Made by a program: the position numbers and the translations under genes. From Bacteroidales bacterium (GTDB lineage Bacteria > Bacteroidota > Bacteroidia > Bacteroidales > Marinilabiliaceae), in NCBI GenBank assembly GCA_003249255.1, contig QKJP01000048.1, positions 124,001 through 188,000 of the forward strand: a stretch of 64,000 nt of DNA. The letters are read 5' to 3'. Positions 1-9,336 of this stretch are shown piece after piece. The notes under the pieces were generated by a model. It had not been told where the DNA came from. It did not search any database and saw only the letters and a program-made list of their open reading frames with translations. Every line of letters starts with the position of its first letter. Positions within the stretch are counted from its first letter, which is position 1.

Positions 1-24
1 CTACTGTTTTTCTCAAACGCGGTG

Positions 25-54
25 CAAATATAGGAATTATTTTTTAATCTCAAA
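25..54 (-). promoter_or_regulatory. Promoter reading out of the left edge
   Basis: On the minus strand there is TATATTTG (32-25) preceded after 18 nt by TTTG (54-51), the Bacteroidota housekeeping pattern. The bases just downstream (about 1-24) closely resemble the leader of the tRNA-Leu/Gly promoter at 688-720. The transcript therefore probably belongs to another stable RNA or tRNA lying left of position 1. That gene is outside the window. Confidence 0.6.
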
Positions 55-446
55 CACTTCAATTAAAAATATCTTTACAATTTTTTAAAATCATCAATGA
101 TTTCAATGGTACATAGTATTAAGTAGAGAGATCTGAGAATATAACAAATGATATTAGCACCTACTAGCCCCCGATTGCTATCGGGGTAGCTATTAGCTAC
201 TAGCCAAGTTGAGCAAGGGGGAATATCTTTGAGGCAAAGATAAATATAAGTCTTGAAAAAGAACCCTCTGATTTTTCAGCAGGAAAAAACTTACATACCA
301 TCTCCCTAATTCAGGGAGAGGAAGCGCAAGTGTTGGAAAATATATTTTTCTTGGGGGGGGGATAAAAATCTAAGTTTTCATCCGTGCATCTGTGGCTAAA
401 AACATCCGTAAATCCATGGATCAATCAAAATAGCTATAAAAAAGAA
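55..446. other. Gene-free stretch with small palindromes and a G9 tract
   Basis: No convincing coding frame is seen. It holds a palindrome with core CGATTGCTATCG (172-183) followed by TAGCTATTAGCTACTAG-type repeats to about 200, a short hairpin CTCCCT/AGGGAG (302-318), and a run of nine G (353-361). The palindrome belongs to the dispersed family also seen at 13567, 13753 and 54981. Confidence 0.5.
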
Positions 447-476
447 AAGCCTCTAAAACTTTCGTCTTATAGGCTT
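447..476 (-). terminator. Terminator after tRNA-Leu
   Basis: The minus-strand RNA folds AAGCCT/AGGCTT with inner TAA/TTA pairing and then runs into a U-rich stretch (TTTTCTTTTTT). It lies just 3' of the tRNA-Leu gene and probably ends the two-tRNA transcript. Confidence 0.6.
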
Positions 477-479
477 GAG

Positions 480-563
480 TACCCGGGGCGGGACTTGAAC
501 CCGCACGTCCTAATGGACACAAGATTTTAAGTCTTGCGTGTCTACCGATTCCACCACCCGGGC
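480..563 (-). tRNA. tRNA-Leu (anticodon TAA)
   Basis: The minus strand gives a complete cloverleaf of 84 nt with acceptor GCCCGGG pairing to CCCGGGT, discriminator A, a long variable arm as in class II tRNAs, a T loop TTCAAGT, and anticodon loop CTTAAAA reading UUA. CCA is not encoded. It is the second gene of a short transcript with tRNA-Gly, separated by 8 bases. Confidence 0.95.
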
Positions 564-571
564 ATCATTGG

Positions 572-644
<73 letters not shown>

Positions 645-712
645 ATTTCAAAAATGTCTTTTTTATTGCACTTCCAGAAGCTCTTTAGCTGCTGTTTTTC
701 TCAAATGCGATG

Positions 713-743
713 CAAATATAGATGCTTAATTTCGAATCACCAA
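713..743 (-). promoter_or_regulatory. Promoter of the tRNA-Gly/tRNA-Leu transcript
   Basis: TATATTTG (720-713) with TTTG (743-740) exactly 19 nt upstream fits the Bacteroidota promoter consensus. The leader that follows (CATCGCATTTGAGAAAAAC) is nearly the same as that at the left edge of the window and similar to that ahead of the tRNA-Val array. Confidence 0.8.
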
Positions 744-786
744 ATTAAAATGAAATATTTTTTTCGCCTCTACACACCGAAACACC

Positions 787-3408
787 TTATTTCACTCCTA
801 TGCAGCGCTTTATCTCATTCAATTTATTTAAGGCTTCTACAGGAGTGAGGTTATTTACATCTATATTCATGATCTCATCACGTATTTGAGTTAATACCGG
901 ATCATCCAGTTGAAAGAAACTTAACTGTATTCCTTCTCTTGATGCTGAAATATCTCCAATGGGTTTTGATAAATCACCTTTGCGGTGAGCCGCCTCTAAT
1001 TCACTTAATATATCGTTAGCCCGGTTTACTACACTCTTTGGCATTCCGGCCATACGCGCCACATGAATACCAAAACTGTGCTCACTTCCTCCAGGCACTA
1101 ACTTACGTAAGAATATCACCTTATTATCAACCTCTTTCACAGACACATTAAAATTCTTACAACGCGTAAAAGTTTTTGCCATTTCGTTCAGCTCATGATA
1201 ATGTGTGGCAAATAAGGTTTTCGCTCCAGCTTTCTTATTCTCATGAATATACTCCACAATCGACCAGGCTATCGAAATACCATCATACGTACTGGTTCCA
1301 CGACCAAGCTCATCAAACAAGACTAAACTCTTTGAGGTTAAGTTATTCAAAATACTTGCTGCCTCATTCATTTCAACCATAAAGGTTGATTCCCCCTGAC
1401 TAATATTATCCGATGCCCCTACTCTGGTAAAGATTTTATCTACAACCCCAATGATGGCAGACTCTGCGGGCACATAACAACCAATTTGAGCCAATAAAGT
1501 AATCAAAGCTGTCTGACGCAACAATGCAGATTTACCGGCCATATTAGGACCTGTAATAATAATCACTTGCTGCTGATCATTACTCAAATGAACATCATTC
1601 GGCACATAATCCTCGCCCGGAGGCAACTGTTTTTCAATAACCGGATGGCGCCCTGCTTTTATATCAATTTCGTCATCATCGTTTACCACAGGCTGCACAT
1701 ACTTATTTTGTTGAGCTAATACATTAAACGATGTCAACACATCAATCCTGGCTAATAAATTCGCATTTAACTGAATGGCCGATATAAATTCAGATAAAGC
1801 AATGATCAGATTATTATATAAATTAGTTTCAATAGCTTGTATCTTCTCTTCTGCCCCTAAAATCTTAGATTCATATTCCTTTAACTCTTCGGTTATGTAA
1901 CGCTCAGCATTAACCAAAGTCTGCTTACGAATCCATTCTTGTGGCACTTTATCTTTATGGGTATTTCTAACTTCTATGTAATAACCAAATACATTATTAA
2001 AAGCAATTTTAATACTAGGAATGTTCGTCTCCTCACTTAAGCGCTGCTGAAGATTTGCCAGATAATCTTTTCCTGAATATGCGATTTTTCGTAAATCATC
2101 TAATTCTTCAGATACCCCTTCGCGTATAACACCTCCTTTGGCCATTAAAGTAGGAGGTTCATGCTCTATTTCTTGATGAATACGCTCACGTATCGTTTGG
2201 CAAACATTTAATTGATCACCAATATGGCGTAAATGCTCATTTTCCGAACTTAAACAATTTACTTTTATGGGTTCTATGGCAAACAGTGCTGTTTTCAACT
2301 GAACCACCTCACGCGGATTAATTCGTCCGGCAGCAACCTTTGCCACCAAACGTTCCAAATCTCCTATTGAATGAAGTTCGTCAATAATACTTTGCTTTAA
2401 CTGAGGATCTTTAAAAAAATATTCTACAACACTCAGGCGGTCATTGATGGCTTTCACCTCCTTTAAAGGCAATGCCAACCAGCGCTTCAACATCCTGGAT
2501 CCCATTGGGCTAATGGTTTTATCAATGACTTCACTTAACGATCGCCCACCTTCACTGGATGAAGAAAATAATTCAAGATTACGAATGGTAAATTTATCAA
2601 GCCACACAAATTTATCCTCATCAATACGGCCTAATGTAGAAATATGCTGTACTTTATGATGCTGTGTTAAATCAAGGTAATGTAAAATAGACCCGGCAGC
2701 TGTAATTCCATAAGTTAGTGCATGAATACCAAATCCTTTTAAAGAATTGGTTTCGAAATGCTTTAATAAACGATCATGAGCTGAGTCCTGAGAGAATGCC
2801 CAATCATCAAAAGCATAAGTATAAAATTTATCTCCAAAATATTCCAGGAACAGCTTTCGTTTAGCTTTTTCAAATAAAACTTCTTTGGGTTTAAAGTTGG
2901 CTAGAAGCTTCTCTACATACTCTACCGAACCTTCCGAAGTTAAGAACTCACCGGTTGATATATCTAAAAAAGCCACTCCTATTGCTTTCTTGTCGATATG
3001 CACACTTGCTAAGAAGTTATTTTCTTTGTGCTCAAGAATATTATCACTAATTGCAACCCCCGGAGTAACCAACTCTGTTACACCACGCTTTACAATAGTT
3101 TTGGTTGCTTTAGGATCTTCTAACTGATCACAAACAGCAACCCGTTGCCCTGCCCTAACAAGTTTTGGCAAATAAGTATCCAAGGCATGATGCGGAAAAC
3201 CGGCTAGTTCAATATAAGCTGCTGCACCATTTGCTCGTCTGGTAAGGGTAATTCCTAAAATCTCTGAAGCCTTTATTGCATCTTCAGAAAAAGTTTCATA
3301 AAAATCACCTACTCGAAACAATAAAATTGCATCGGGGTACTTTTCTTTAACGCCATAATATTGCTTCATTAACGGAGTTTGAACCGCTTCCTTTTTATTT
3401 TTTGCCAA
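787..3408 (-). CDS. mutS: DNA mismatch repair ATPase MutS
   Basis: MutS binds mismatched or looped DNA and starts methyl-independent strand repair with MutL. The product is 873 residues from a TTG start. The mismatch-reading motif GDFYE falls at Phe36 and Glu38, the same numbers as in E. coli MutS, followed by connector, lever and clamp domains. The ATPase has Walker A GPNMAGKS (620-627), Walker B with DELGRG, and the ATHYHEL signature. The open frame continues to an ATG at 3573, but that extension has no MutS homology, and the only good promoter (3451-3458) lies inside it. The TTG giving [18 protein letters not shown] is therefore chosen; the alignment to the family start agrees. It is a single gene, pointing toward the tRNAs. 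Confidence 0.97.
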   Translation of the reverse strand: MAKNKKEAVQTPLMKQYYGVKEKYPDAILLFRVGDFYETFSEDAIKASEILGITLTRRANGAAAYIELAGFPHHALDTYLPKLVRAGQRVAVCDQLEDPKATKTIVKRGVTELVTPGVAISDNILEHKENNFLASVHIDKKAIGVAFLDISTGEFLTSEGSVEYVEKLLANFKPKEVLFEKAKRKLFLEYFGDKFYTYAFDDWAFSQDSAHDRLLKHFETNSLKGFGIHALTYGITAAGSILHYLDLTQHHKVQHISTLGRIDEDKFVWLDKFTIRNLELFSSSSEGGRSLSEVIDKTISPMGSRMLKRWLALPLKEVKAINDRLSVVEYFFKDPQLKQSIIDELHSIGDLERLVAKVAAGRINPREVVQLKTALFAIEPIKVNCLSSENEHLRHIGDQLNVCQTIRERIHQEIEHEPPTLMAKGGVIREGVSEELDDLRKIAYSGKDYLANLQQRLSEETNIPSIKIAFNNVFGYYIEVRNTHKDKVPQEWIRKQTLVNAERYITEELKEYESKILGAEEKIQAIETNLYNNLIIALSEFISAIQLNANLLARIDVLTSFNVLAQQNKYVQPVVNDDDEIDIKAGRHPVIEKQLPPGEDYVPNDVHLSNDQQQVIIITGPNMAGKSALLRQTALITLLAQIGCYVPAESAIIGVVDKIFTRVGASDNISQGESTFMVEMNEAASILNNLTSKSLVLFDELGRGTSTYDGISIAWSIVEYIHENKKAGAKTLFATHYHELNEMAKTFTRCKNFNVSVKEVDNKVIFLRKLVPGGSEHSFGIHVARMAGMPKSVVNRANDILSELEAAHRKGDLSKPIGDISASREGIQLSFFQLDDPVLTQIRDEIMNIDVNNLTPVEALNKLNEIKRCIGVK

Positions 3409-3450
3409 AACGTTGCCTTTATATATTTTCAATCCCAAAAATAACGGCTG

Positions 3451-3458
3451 CAAATATA
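3451..3458 (-). promoter_or_regulatory. -7 element of the mutS promoter
   Basis: The minus strand reads TATATTTG followed by CAGCC. Transcription would begin near 3443, about 35 nt before the TTG codon at 3408. No clear TTTG box is seen at the usual distance. This element decides the mutS start, because the upstream ATG at 3573 would not be in the transcript. Confidence 0.6.
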
Positions 3459-3613
3459 AGCATATACATATGTCATAAAAAGTCATTTTACGCGAAGACC
3501 ATCCATCTTTTTCAATAGTTTTCAACAAAAGCTCCGTTTTTAAAAGTAACATAAACTTTTTATTTGAAAACAAGTTTTGTACCTTTAGCTCAAAGACTAT
3601 AAAGTGATATATT

Positions 3614-3784
3614 ATGAACGAATTATTAAAAAACTTAGGTATTATTTTTGTAATTGCAGGAGTCGCGGTAATTGGAATTTATGCACTGAACACACCTGTT
3701 AGCAACACTACTTTAATTATATCAGGGGCATTAGCAATTGGCGGTGTGGCTTTACATGTAATACTTAACCGCATTTTAGACTAA
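3614..3784 (+). CDS. Small two-helix membrane protein, unknown function
   Basis: A 56-residue frame starting [20 protein letters not shown]. It contains two hydrophobic segments (about residues 8-24 and 33-50) separated by a short polar loop (LNTPVSNTT), so it is probably a small inner-membrane hairpin. It is divergent from mutS and ends a few bases before a strong bidirectional terminator, which supports it being a real transcript. I do not recognise a named family. A weak -7 like sequence (TACCTTTA) lies at 3580-3587. Confidence 0.7.
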   Translation: MNELLKNLGIIFVIAGVAVIGIYALNTPVSNTTLIISGALAIGGVALHVILNRILD

Positions 3785-3790
3785 AGAATC

Positions 3791-3816
3791 AAAGGCTATT
3801 CAATCGAATAGCCTTT
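3791..3816. terminator. Bidirectional terminator
   Basis: A perfect 11-bp stem (AAAGGCTATTC / GAATAGCCTTT, loop AATC) sits between the stop of the small plus-strand membrane protein and the stop of the minus-strand MATE gene. It can serve both convergent transcripts. Confidence 0.85.
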
Positions 3817-3817
3817 C

Positions 3818-5158
3818 TTATTTCTTCAAATAGCTTTTGTTATAAACCATCCTAAATCGAAGTAATAAAACCACACTTGCTAAAAACAACCCGATTAGAT
3901 ATCCAATCCAAACTCCCTGTGCTCCAAACCCTAACTTAAACGCAACCATATAGCATACCGGAATAGTTATTAGCAAATACACAACGGCCGCAATAACTAA
4001 GGGCACCCACACGTCTTCCATTCCACGTAAGATACCCAGCATCACAACCTGCATTCCATCAAAAATCTGAAATAATCCTGCTACCAACATCAATGCACTA
4101 GCTACAACTATCACTTCTTGATTATCAATAAATAAGGAAGGTAAAAATTGCCTCAGCAATAAAAATGCACAACAGGTTACACTCATAAACATAATCACCA
4201 TATGAATCGATGCAAAAGCTACATTCTTCACCTCGAGAAAATCTCTCCTCCCTCTATACATACTAACCCGAATTGTAGTTGCCGCTCCTAATCCATTAGA
4301 CATCATAAAGGTTAAACTGGCAATGGTTATTACAATTTGATGTGCAGCTAAACTATTTGCTCCTATCCAGCCTACCATAATACTGCCAATACTAAAGGCA
4401 AACACTTCAATTACAAACTGCAATCCTATTGGAACTCCTAAAGAAAATATCTTTCGTATAGCTTTTACAGAAATCAATATGGGTTTCTCCAGCTGGTACT
4501 TTTGAAAAAACTTTAGTTTTTTATACAACACCAACATAGCTAACAACATAAATAGGCGTGAAACAAGGGTTCCTATGGCAGCTCCAAGCAATCCTAATGC
4601 TGGTAAACCCATATTCCCAAAAATCAACAGGTAATTGATAAAAACATTGATGACATTGGCACACAAGGTTATTAACATCGGCAATTTTGTATTCCCAACC
4701 CCTTCTGAAAACTGCCGGTAATGATTAAACATCTGTTGAGGAAACAATGATACTGCCAATACAACAAAGTAAGGAATTGCTTCTTGACAAACTTTTTCAT
4801 CCTGTCCCATGTACGGCATCAGAAAAGTAAGACTTAGACCAACAAGGGTTAGAATAATAGCAACAAACAAATTAGTATAAAAACTCTGAGTAAGCCAAAA
4901 GGCACATTTTTTAAAACGCCCACCTCCATGAGCTTTACCAACTAAAGGCGTTAAAGCAATGGAAATACCCATTCCAAACACAAGTATATTTATAAAAACA
5001 TTATTGGCAAAGGATGCAGCTGCTAACGACACTGCTCCTACTCGCCCAACCATGAGAGTATCGACCAAACCAACCAGCATTTGTCCGGCATGAGAGGATA
5101 TCACAGGCACTGCTAATTTTAAATTAGGTATATAATGCCTTGCACTAGTGTTTATCAT
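3818..5158 (-). CDS. MATE family multidrug efflux transporter
   Basis: A 446-residue integral membrane protein with about twelve hydrophobic segments, the usual length and layout of the MATE (multi antimicrobial extrusion) family. These are inner-membrane antiporters that export cationic drugs or metabolites in exchange for Na+ or H+. The family pattern is seen near the N-terminus (residues 14-60: LAVPVISSHAGQMLVGLVDT and GRVGAVSLAAASFAN) and again at the start of the second half (LGVPIGLQFVIEV). The substrate cannot be read from sequence. It is a single gene that ends at the shared terminator. Confidence 0.9.
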   Translation of the reverse strand: MINTSARHYIPNLKLAVPVISSHAGQMLVGLVDTLMVGRVGAVSLAAASFANNVFINILVFGMGISIALTPLVGKAHGGGRFKKCAFWLTQSFYTNLFVAIILTLVGLSLTFLMPYMGQDEKVCQEAIPYFVVLAVSLFPQQMFNHYRQFSEGVGNTKLPMLITLCANVINVFINYLLIFGNMGLPALGLLGAAIGTLVSRLFMLLAMLVLYKKLKFFQKYQLEKPILISVKAIRKIFSLGVPIGLQFVIEVFAFSIGSIMVGWIGANSLAAHQIVITIASLTFMMSNGLGAATTIRVSMYRGRRDFLEVKNVAFASIHMVIMFMSVTCCAFLLLRQFLPSLFIDNQEVIVVASALMLVAGLFQIFDGMQVVMLGILRGMEDVWVPLVIAAVVYLLITIPVCYMVAFKLGFGAQGVWIGYLIGLFLASVVLLLRFRMVYNKSYLKK

Positions 5159-5279
5159 ATATTGTTATTATCCCATATATTTTCTTTTGCAAAGAAAACC
5201 ATTTTATCTATTCAGAAGAGGAAAGTTATGAGAACTGAATAACGAAAATAAAATATTAAAAAATCTATAATACAACAAA

Positions 5280-5337
5280 AAACTCAATTGAAACAAAAAG
5301 AAGTAACGACCACTTTCTCTTTGCTCCAATTGAGTTT
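5280..5337 (-). terminator. Terminator of the small HTH gene
   Basis: An 11-bp perfect stem (AAACTCAATTG at 5280-5290 with CAATTGAGTTT at 5327-5337) is extended inward by many G-U or A-U pairs. In the minus direction it is followed by a T-rich run (TTTTGTTGTATT). It lies 21 bases past the stop of the gene ending at 5358. Confidence 0.65.
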
Positions 5338-5357
5338 AAAACTGCATGAAAAATTAA

Positions 5358-5612
5358 TTAACAAGCTACACAAATATCCTCTTGCCAAACAGATCCGTTA
5401 ATAAATTTACCTTTGGTGGTATAAACAAACGATTCATGTTTGGAAGAATACTCAATTGGAGCTCCTAATTGCTTCATCATGTCAAGGTAATAATACAATA
5501 ATCGAACCGACATTTTTAATCGCCCTGCTAACTGATTCGGAGTACCTGTACTGATCAAACGAATCTCTTTATCAATCCAATCAATTGTTCGGTGAATTTC
5601 TCTTATAGACAT
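5358..5612 (-). CDS. Small helix-turn-helix protein
   Basis: An 84-residue protein. Residues about 25-57 (STGTPNQLAGRLKMSVRLLY) look like a winged helix-turn-helix of the HTH_11/DeoR sort, where a differentiated helix follows a turn and then YYLDMMKQLGAPIEYS forms the wing. It has no effector domain. The last residues are VWQEDICVAC, leaving two cysteines at the very end that could bind metal or form a disulfide. It stands alone between noncoding flanks and has its own terminator. It may be a small DNA-binding regulator; the target is unknown. Confidence 0.75.
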   Translation of the reverse strand: MSIREIHRTIDWIDKEIRLISTGTPNQLAGRLKMSVRLLYYYLDMMKQLGAPIEYSSKHESFVYTTKGKFINGSVWQEDICVAC

Positions 5613-5824
5613 AACAATGCAGTTTAGGTTTAGGTACTTTTTTTATTCTCAGTCAAGATATTCTCAAGACCTCAGGTTCATTTTTAGAAAAAGACAAGGG
5701 AAAAGTTATGACAATTCAAATCAAAAGGGAACCCCACATCAATTCTCTTTTGACGAACGAATAAATAATCAAGCTAACTAATACAATACCGTTAATAAAC
5801 TAACGACCATCGTTGATCAACTAT

Positions 5825-6544
5825 TTAAAAGGCCAAATAAAAATCCTTAGTTAACGCTTTATACTCCGGCGAATAATTGTGTCGACCATTAATCTCCAAC
5901 ACAAAGTCAGTTACAAGTGGCTTATCAACATAGTTTTTTCCAAATTCTAAAAGAACACGCTTTGCCGGCTTCGTTTCGGTTGGATGAACACTAGTCTGCC
6001 GTAAAAGATACAATTCATTTTTTTGAGCAAAACTAATTATATCGGCGGCATATTCACAGGGATATATTAGTCCAATCTTACCAACCTGGGTAAGCAAAGG
6101 AGATGACAACCATAACAAATCTTGATAAGTGAGCACATCAGAATGGCGAGCCAAGTTTCGCCTTTGATCATCAGATTTAAACCCATCTATATAAAAAGGA
6201 GGATTACAAACGATTAAATCAAACAATCCTGTTTCTACAGGATTAACATCTTGAATTTTCTGATGCGCGGCAGACAAACGGTCACTCCATGGGGAAGCTT
6301 CAAAATTAATAGTCGCTTGCTCATAGGCATATTCATCAATATCAATCGCTAATATTTCAGCATTTGCATTGCGCTGAGCAATCATGAGTGAAATCAATCC
6401 AGTTCCAACACCAACATCTAAAACGCGTTGGCTCTGCTCAACATTTACCCAGGCACCAAGCAATACTCCATCAGTACCAACTTTCATGGCAACTTTATCT
6501 TGATGAACTACAAATTGCTTAAACTTAAAATAACTATTGCCCAT
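5825..6544 (-). CDS. yfiC: tRNA1(Val) adenine-37 N6-methyltransferase-like protein
   Basis: 239 residues, class I SAM-dependent methyltransferase. Motif I is DVGVGTG (43-49), an acidic end of strand 2 is seen in AIDID (66-70), and the catalytic NPPFY (114-118) is the form used for exocyclic-amine methylation of adenine. The N-terminus (FKFKQFVVHQDKVAMKVGTD) is typical of the YfiC/TrmN6 family, which methylates A37 of tRNA-Val. It is the last gene of the tatA operon, starting 3 bases after the TIGR02757 gene. Confidence 0.88.
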   Translation of the reverse strand: MGNSYFKFKQFVVHQDKVAMKVGTDGVLLGAWVNVEQSQRVLDVGVGTGLISLMIAQRNANAEILAIDIDEYAYEQATINFEASPWSDRLSAAHQKIQDVNPVETGLFDLIVCNPPFYIDGFKSDDQRRNLARHSDVLTYQDLLWLSSPLLTQVGKIGLIYPCEYAADIISFAQKNELYLLRQTSVHPTETKPAKRVLLEFGKNYVDKPLVTDFVLEINGRHNYSPEYKALTKDFYLAF

Positions 6545-6547
6545 CTT

Positions 6548-7312
6548 TTAAAAATCCTCATTGACGCCTAATCCAAACAACGCAAAATCATATTTCACAG
6601 GATCATCCGGATCAAACTCTCTAAGCCTGTGCATCAGCTCCTCAAGCGCCTTCCAGTCATTCTGTTTCCGCGACAGCAATCCTAGCTGACGGGAAATGTT
6701 TCCGGTATGAACATCTAAAGGTAACATTAAATCAGACCTTCTTATTTGCGACCAAATACCAAAATCAACACCATGATTATCCTTTCTCACCATCCATCGC
6801 AAAAACATATTTAAACGCTTGGCTGAAGATCCTTTTTCTACATTAGCCAAATGCTTTTGAGTACGATCTTCAGGCGAAAAAGACATGAAAATATTACGAA
6901 AATGGATTAAGGCTTGTTTTATACCGCCTAACTTATATCCGTGAGAAAAAACTTCTTCAAGTCCTCCATGCTTCTCATAAACAAACCGAAGGGCTTTTAT
7001 AAAATACACACAATCAACCGAAGAAAAGGTACGGTAATAGAATTTCTCAAACACCTGATAATCGGCAGAAGTAGCATTCATAAGAAAATCAAAGGGACTA
7101 TCATCCATAAGCTCCATCCAATAACGAGCTTTTTTTAGAATCTGATCTCGTCTTCCCCAAGCAATAGCAGCACTAAGAAATCCGGCTATTTCAACATCCT
7201 CCTTTTTCTCGAATAAATGTGGGATGGAAATAGGATCATTAACAATAAAATCTTCTTGATTATATTTGATTACCTTTTCATCTAAAAAGGCTTTTAACTC
7301 ATTAGGGTACAT
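6548..7312 (-). CDS. TIGR02757 (DUF2400) family protein
   Basis: 254 residues, matching the conserved uncharacterised family TIGR02757/DUF2400 by features such as the N-terminal stretch with IPHLF, the segment [16 protein letters not shown], and the C-terminal block [20 protein letters not shown] with [13 protein letters not shown] at the end. The block LDVHTG is reminiscent of the helical metal- or DNA-binding part of HhH-GPD enzymes, but I do not claim a function. Its start overlaps the end of lolD by 11 bases, so the two are translationally coupled. Confidence 0.88.
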   Translation of the reverse strand: MYPNELKAFLDEKVIKYNQEDFIVNDPISIPHLFEKKEDVEIAGFLSAAIAWGRRDQILKKARYWMELMDDSPFDFLMNATSADYQVFEKFYYRTFSSVDCVYFIKALRFVYEKHGGLEEVFSHGYKLGGIKQALIHFRNIFMSFSPEDRTQKHLANVEKGSSAKRLNMFLRWMVRKDNHGVDFGIWSQIRRSDLMLPLDVHTGNISRQLGLLSRKQNDWKALEELMHRLREFDPDDPVKYDFALFGLGVNEDF

Positions 7313-7961
7313 CTACAATAATTCCGTCCTTCATTTCAATAACCCGATCGCACATATTGGCTAAGTGGTAATCATGCGTAACAATCACAAACGTTTGGTT
7401 GAATTCTGATCGAAGATCAAAAAACAATTTCTGCAATTCCTCCTGACTGTGAGAATCAAGATTTCCGGAGGGTTCATCGGCAAAAATCACTCCCGGATCA
7501 TTCATTAAAGCTCTGGCAATAGCAACGCGCTGCTTTTCTCCACCACTGAGTTCCGAAGGCTTATGCCCTAAGCGATGCGATAAACTTAAAAAATCAAGGA
7601 ACTTTTTAGCTTTTATTTCGGCTGTCGTTTTATTTTGCCCATTGATCAAAGCAGGCATAATAGCATTTTCTAAGGCAGTAAATTCTGGCAACAATTGATG
7701 AAATTGAAACACAAAACCTATTTGCGTATTGCGAAATTGGGCCAACTCTTTTTCGGAAAGTTTGGTTAAATCTGTCCCATCTACAAATACCTCCCCTGAT
7801 GTAGGTTTATCCAACGAACCCAAAATTTGCAATAAGGTGGTTTTACCAGCACCACTCGCACCTACAATCGATACCACCTCACCGGCTTTAATATGTAGGT
7901 TAATACCTTTTAATACCTCTAAAGAACCGTAATTCTTTTTTATATCTTGACAAATAACCAT
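7302..7961 (-). CDS. lolD: LolD-like ABC transporter ATPase
   Basis: 219 residues, a single ABC ATPase domain: Walker A GASGAGKT (34-41), Q-loop at [10 protein letters not shown], signature LSGGE (138-142), Walker B VIFADEP (158-164), H-loop THDYH. The [20 protein letters not shown] segment is typical of LolD, the ATPase that powers release of lipoproteins from the inner membrane by LolC/LolE. No LolC/E-type permease gene is next to it, so the partner is elsewhere; related MacB or FtsE ATPases are less likely alternatives. It sits 9 bases after the Ca/Na exchanger gene in the same operon. Confidence 0.88.
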   Translation of the reverse strand: MVICQDIKKNYGSLEVLKGINLHIKAGEVVSIVGASGAGKTTLLQILGSLDKPTSGEVFVDGTDLTKLSEKELAQFRNTQIGFVFQFHQLLPEFTALENAIMPALINGQNKTTAEIKAKKFLDFLSLSHRLGHKPSELSGGEKQRVAIARALMNDPGVIFADEPSGNLDSHSQEELQKLFFDLRSEFNQTFVIVTHDYHLANMCDRVIEMKDGIIVDVP

Positions 7962-7970
7962 TCTAAAGAT

Positions 7971-8903
7971 TTAAAAAAACAACAGGTAAATATAGAGTAC
8001 ATAAATAAGTAACAGCACAGCACCTTTCCAACGTGTTATTACTCCTTTGGCTATTGGTAGAATAAAAACAAAAAGAAGAACCGCCACAGCAAGCATCCAC
8101 CAATAATCGATGTGTACAATTTGTTCATTAACCGAAATTGGTTTTAACACTGAAGTTATTCCTAAAATAGCCCAAATGTTAAAAATATTTGATCCAATAA
8201 TATTACCAATTGAGATATCTGTTTCTTTACGAAATGCAGCCACTAAGGAGGTAGCCAATTCAGGCACACTTGTTCCAAAAGCCACAATTGAGATACCAAT
8301 CACACGTTCGCTGATGCCAAAGTTCTGAGCTATTGTTTTAGCGCCAAGAACCAGCCATTCGGCACCAAAATACAAACCGGCACCTGCAACCATAAACAAT
8401 GCAATGGTCTTCCAAAGAGCCATTGTAGGATCTAATACCACTTCACTTTGTTTCTTACTTTGCAAACGGCTTTTGTGGATCGACCACCATATATATAAAC
8501 ACAACAAACATAAAAATACTATTCCTTCGGCAATACGGATTTCTCCATCTTGACTTAATAACATCAATACAACCGATGCCACAAACATTACAATCCAATC
8601 TTGCCAAATATCTTTTCGTTTTACAACAATAGGCAATACTAAAGGTACCACTCCTAATACCAAAGCAATATTGGCAATATTACTCCCTACTACATTTCCA
8701 ATAGAAATATCAGGAGACCCCTTATAAACTGCCTCTAAACTAACTAATAATTCGGGAGCAGACGTACCAAAAGCGACGACGGTTATTCCAATTACCAAAG
8801 TAGATACTTTAAAATGTCGAGCTAACTGAACACTGGAATTCACTAACCAATCGCCACTAAAAAACAACAATACTAAACCGGCGATTAAATATAAAATTGG
8901 CAT
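7971..8903 (-). CDS. CaCA family Na+/Ca2+ antiporter (YrbG-like)
   Basis: 310 residues, about ten membrane segments. The two inverted alpha repeats of the cation/Ca2+ antiporter family are clear: AFGTSAPELLVSLEA followed by GNVVGSNIANI in the first half, and AFGTSVPELATSLVAA followed by GNIIGSNIFNI in the second. The Glu of each GTS-PE motif is the ion-binding residue. It exchanges Ca2+ for Na+ (or H+) at the inner membrane. It is the second gene of the operon, 14 bases after tatA. Confidence 0.92.
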   Translation of the reverse strand: MPILYLIAGLVLLFFSGDWLVNSSVQLARHFKVSTLVIGITVVAFGTSAPELLVSLEAVYKGSPDISIGNVVGSNIANIALVLGVVPLVLPIVVKRKDIWQDWIVMFVASVVLMLLSQDGEIRIAEGIVFLCLLCLYIWWSIHKSRLQSKKQSEVVLDPTMALWKTIALFMVAGAGLYFGAEWLVLGAKTIAQNFGISERVIGISIVAFGTSVPELATSLVAAFRKETDISIGNIIGSNIFNIWAILGITSVLKPISVNEQIVHIDYWWMLAVAVLLFVFILPIAKGVITRWKGAVLLLIYVLYIYLLFF

Positions 8904-8917
8904 AAATGAAACTTTAT

Positions 8918-9250
8918 TTAGTTTATATCCTTATCTGGCGCTGTATCAGCACCCTTATTATTATCTAAGCTATCTTTATTCAAACTGGCCTTTTCTTCAT
9001 TAAGCTCAGTAGAGTTTTTCAGTCTCTTTTTAAATTGATCTACTTTAGAGACTTCAACCATATCTTTCTCAATATCGGAAACACCTCGGCGAACCTCATT
9101 TTTAATTTCTTCACTTGCTTTTTGAAACTCGTTTAGGCCTTTACCTAACATTCGAGCAATATCGGGAATGGCTTTGGATCCAAAAAAAAGCAAAACCACA
9201 GCAAATACAATGAACAATTCACCACCTGAAATAAAACCAAATATCATCAT
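8918..9250 (-). CDS. tatA: Twin-arginine translocase subunit TatA/TatE
   Basis: 110 residues: a short N-terminal membrane helix (about 8-24) that ends in FFGSKAIPDIAR, the FG motif and hinge of TatA, then an amphipathic helix (LGKGLNEFQKASEEIKNE) and a charged, variable tail rich in Asp and Lys. TatA forms the pore ring of the Tat pathway that exports folded proteins. No tatC is in the window. It is the first gene of the tatA / exchanger / lolD / TIGR02757 / yfiC operon. Confidence 0.9.
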   Translation of the reverse strand: MMIFGFISGGELFIVFAVVLLFFGSKAIPDIARMLGKGLNEFQKASEEIKNEVRRGVSDIEKDMVEVSKVDQFKKRLKNSTELNEEKASLNKDSLDNNKGADTAPDKDIN

Positions 9251-9268
9251 AAAATACCTCTTTCACCG

Positions 9269-9298
9269 CAAAGATAAACAAAAAAGCTCCGGTATAAA
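9269..9298 (-). promoter_or_regulatory. Promoter of the tatA operon
   Basis: The minus strand has TATCTTTG (9276-9269) with TTTA (9298-9295) 18 nt upstream. The -33 box lies inside the right half of the secDF terminator hairpin (9283-9308), so the operon promoter is nested in the terminator of the gene upstream. Confidence 0.6.
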
Positions 9299-9308
9299 CC
9301 AGAGCTTT
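9283..9308 (-). terminator. Terminator of secDF
   Basis: AAAGCTC (9283-9289) pairs with GAGCTTT (9302-9308), with additional GGT/ACC pairing inside and loop ATAA. In the minus direction it is followed by TTTTTTG. It lies 28 bases beyond the secDF stop. Confidence 0.75.
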
Positions 9309-9336
9309 AAAAAGTATAATTATAGAGTAATCAATA

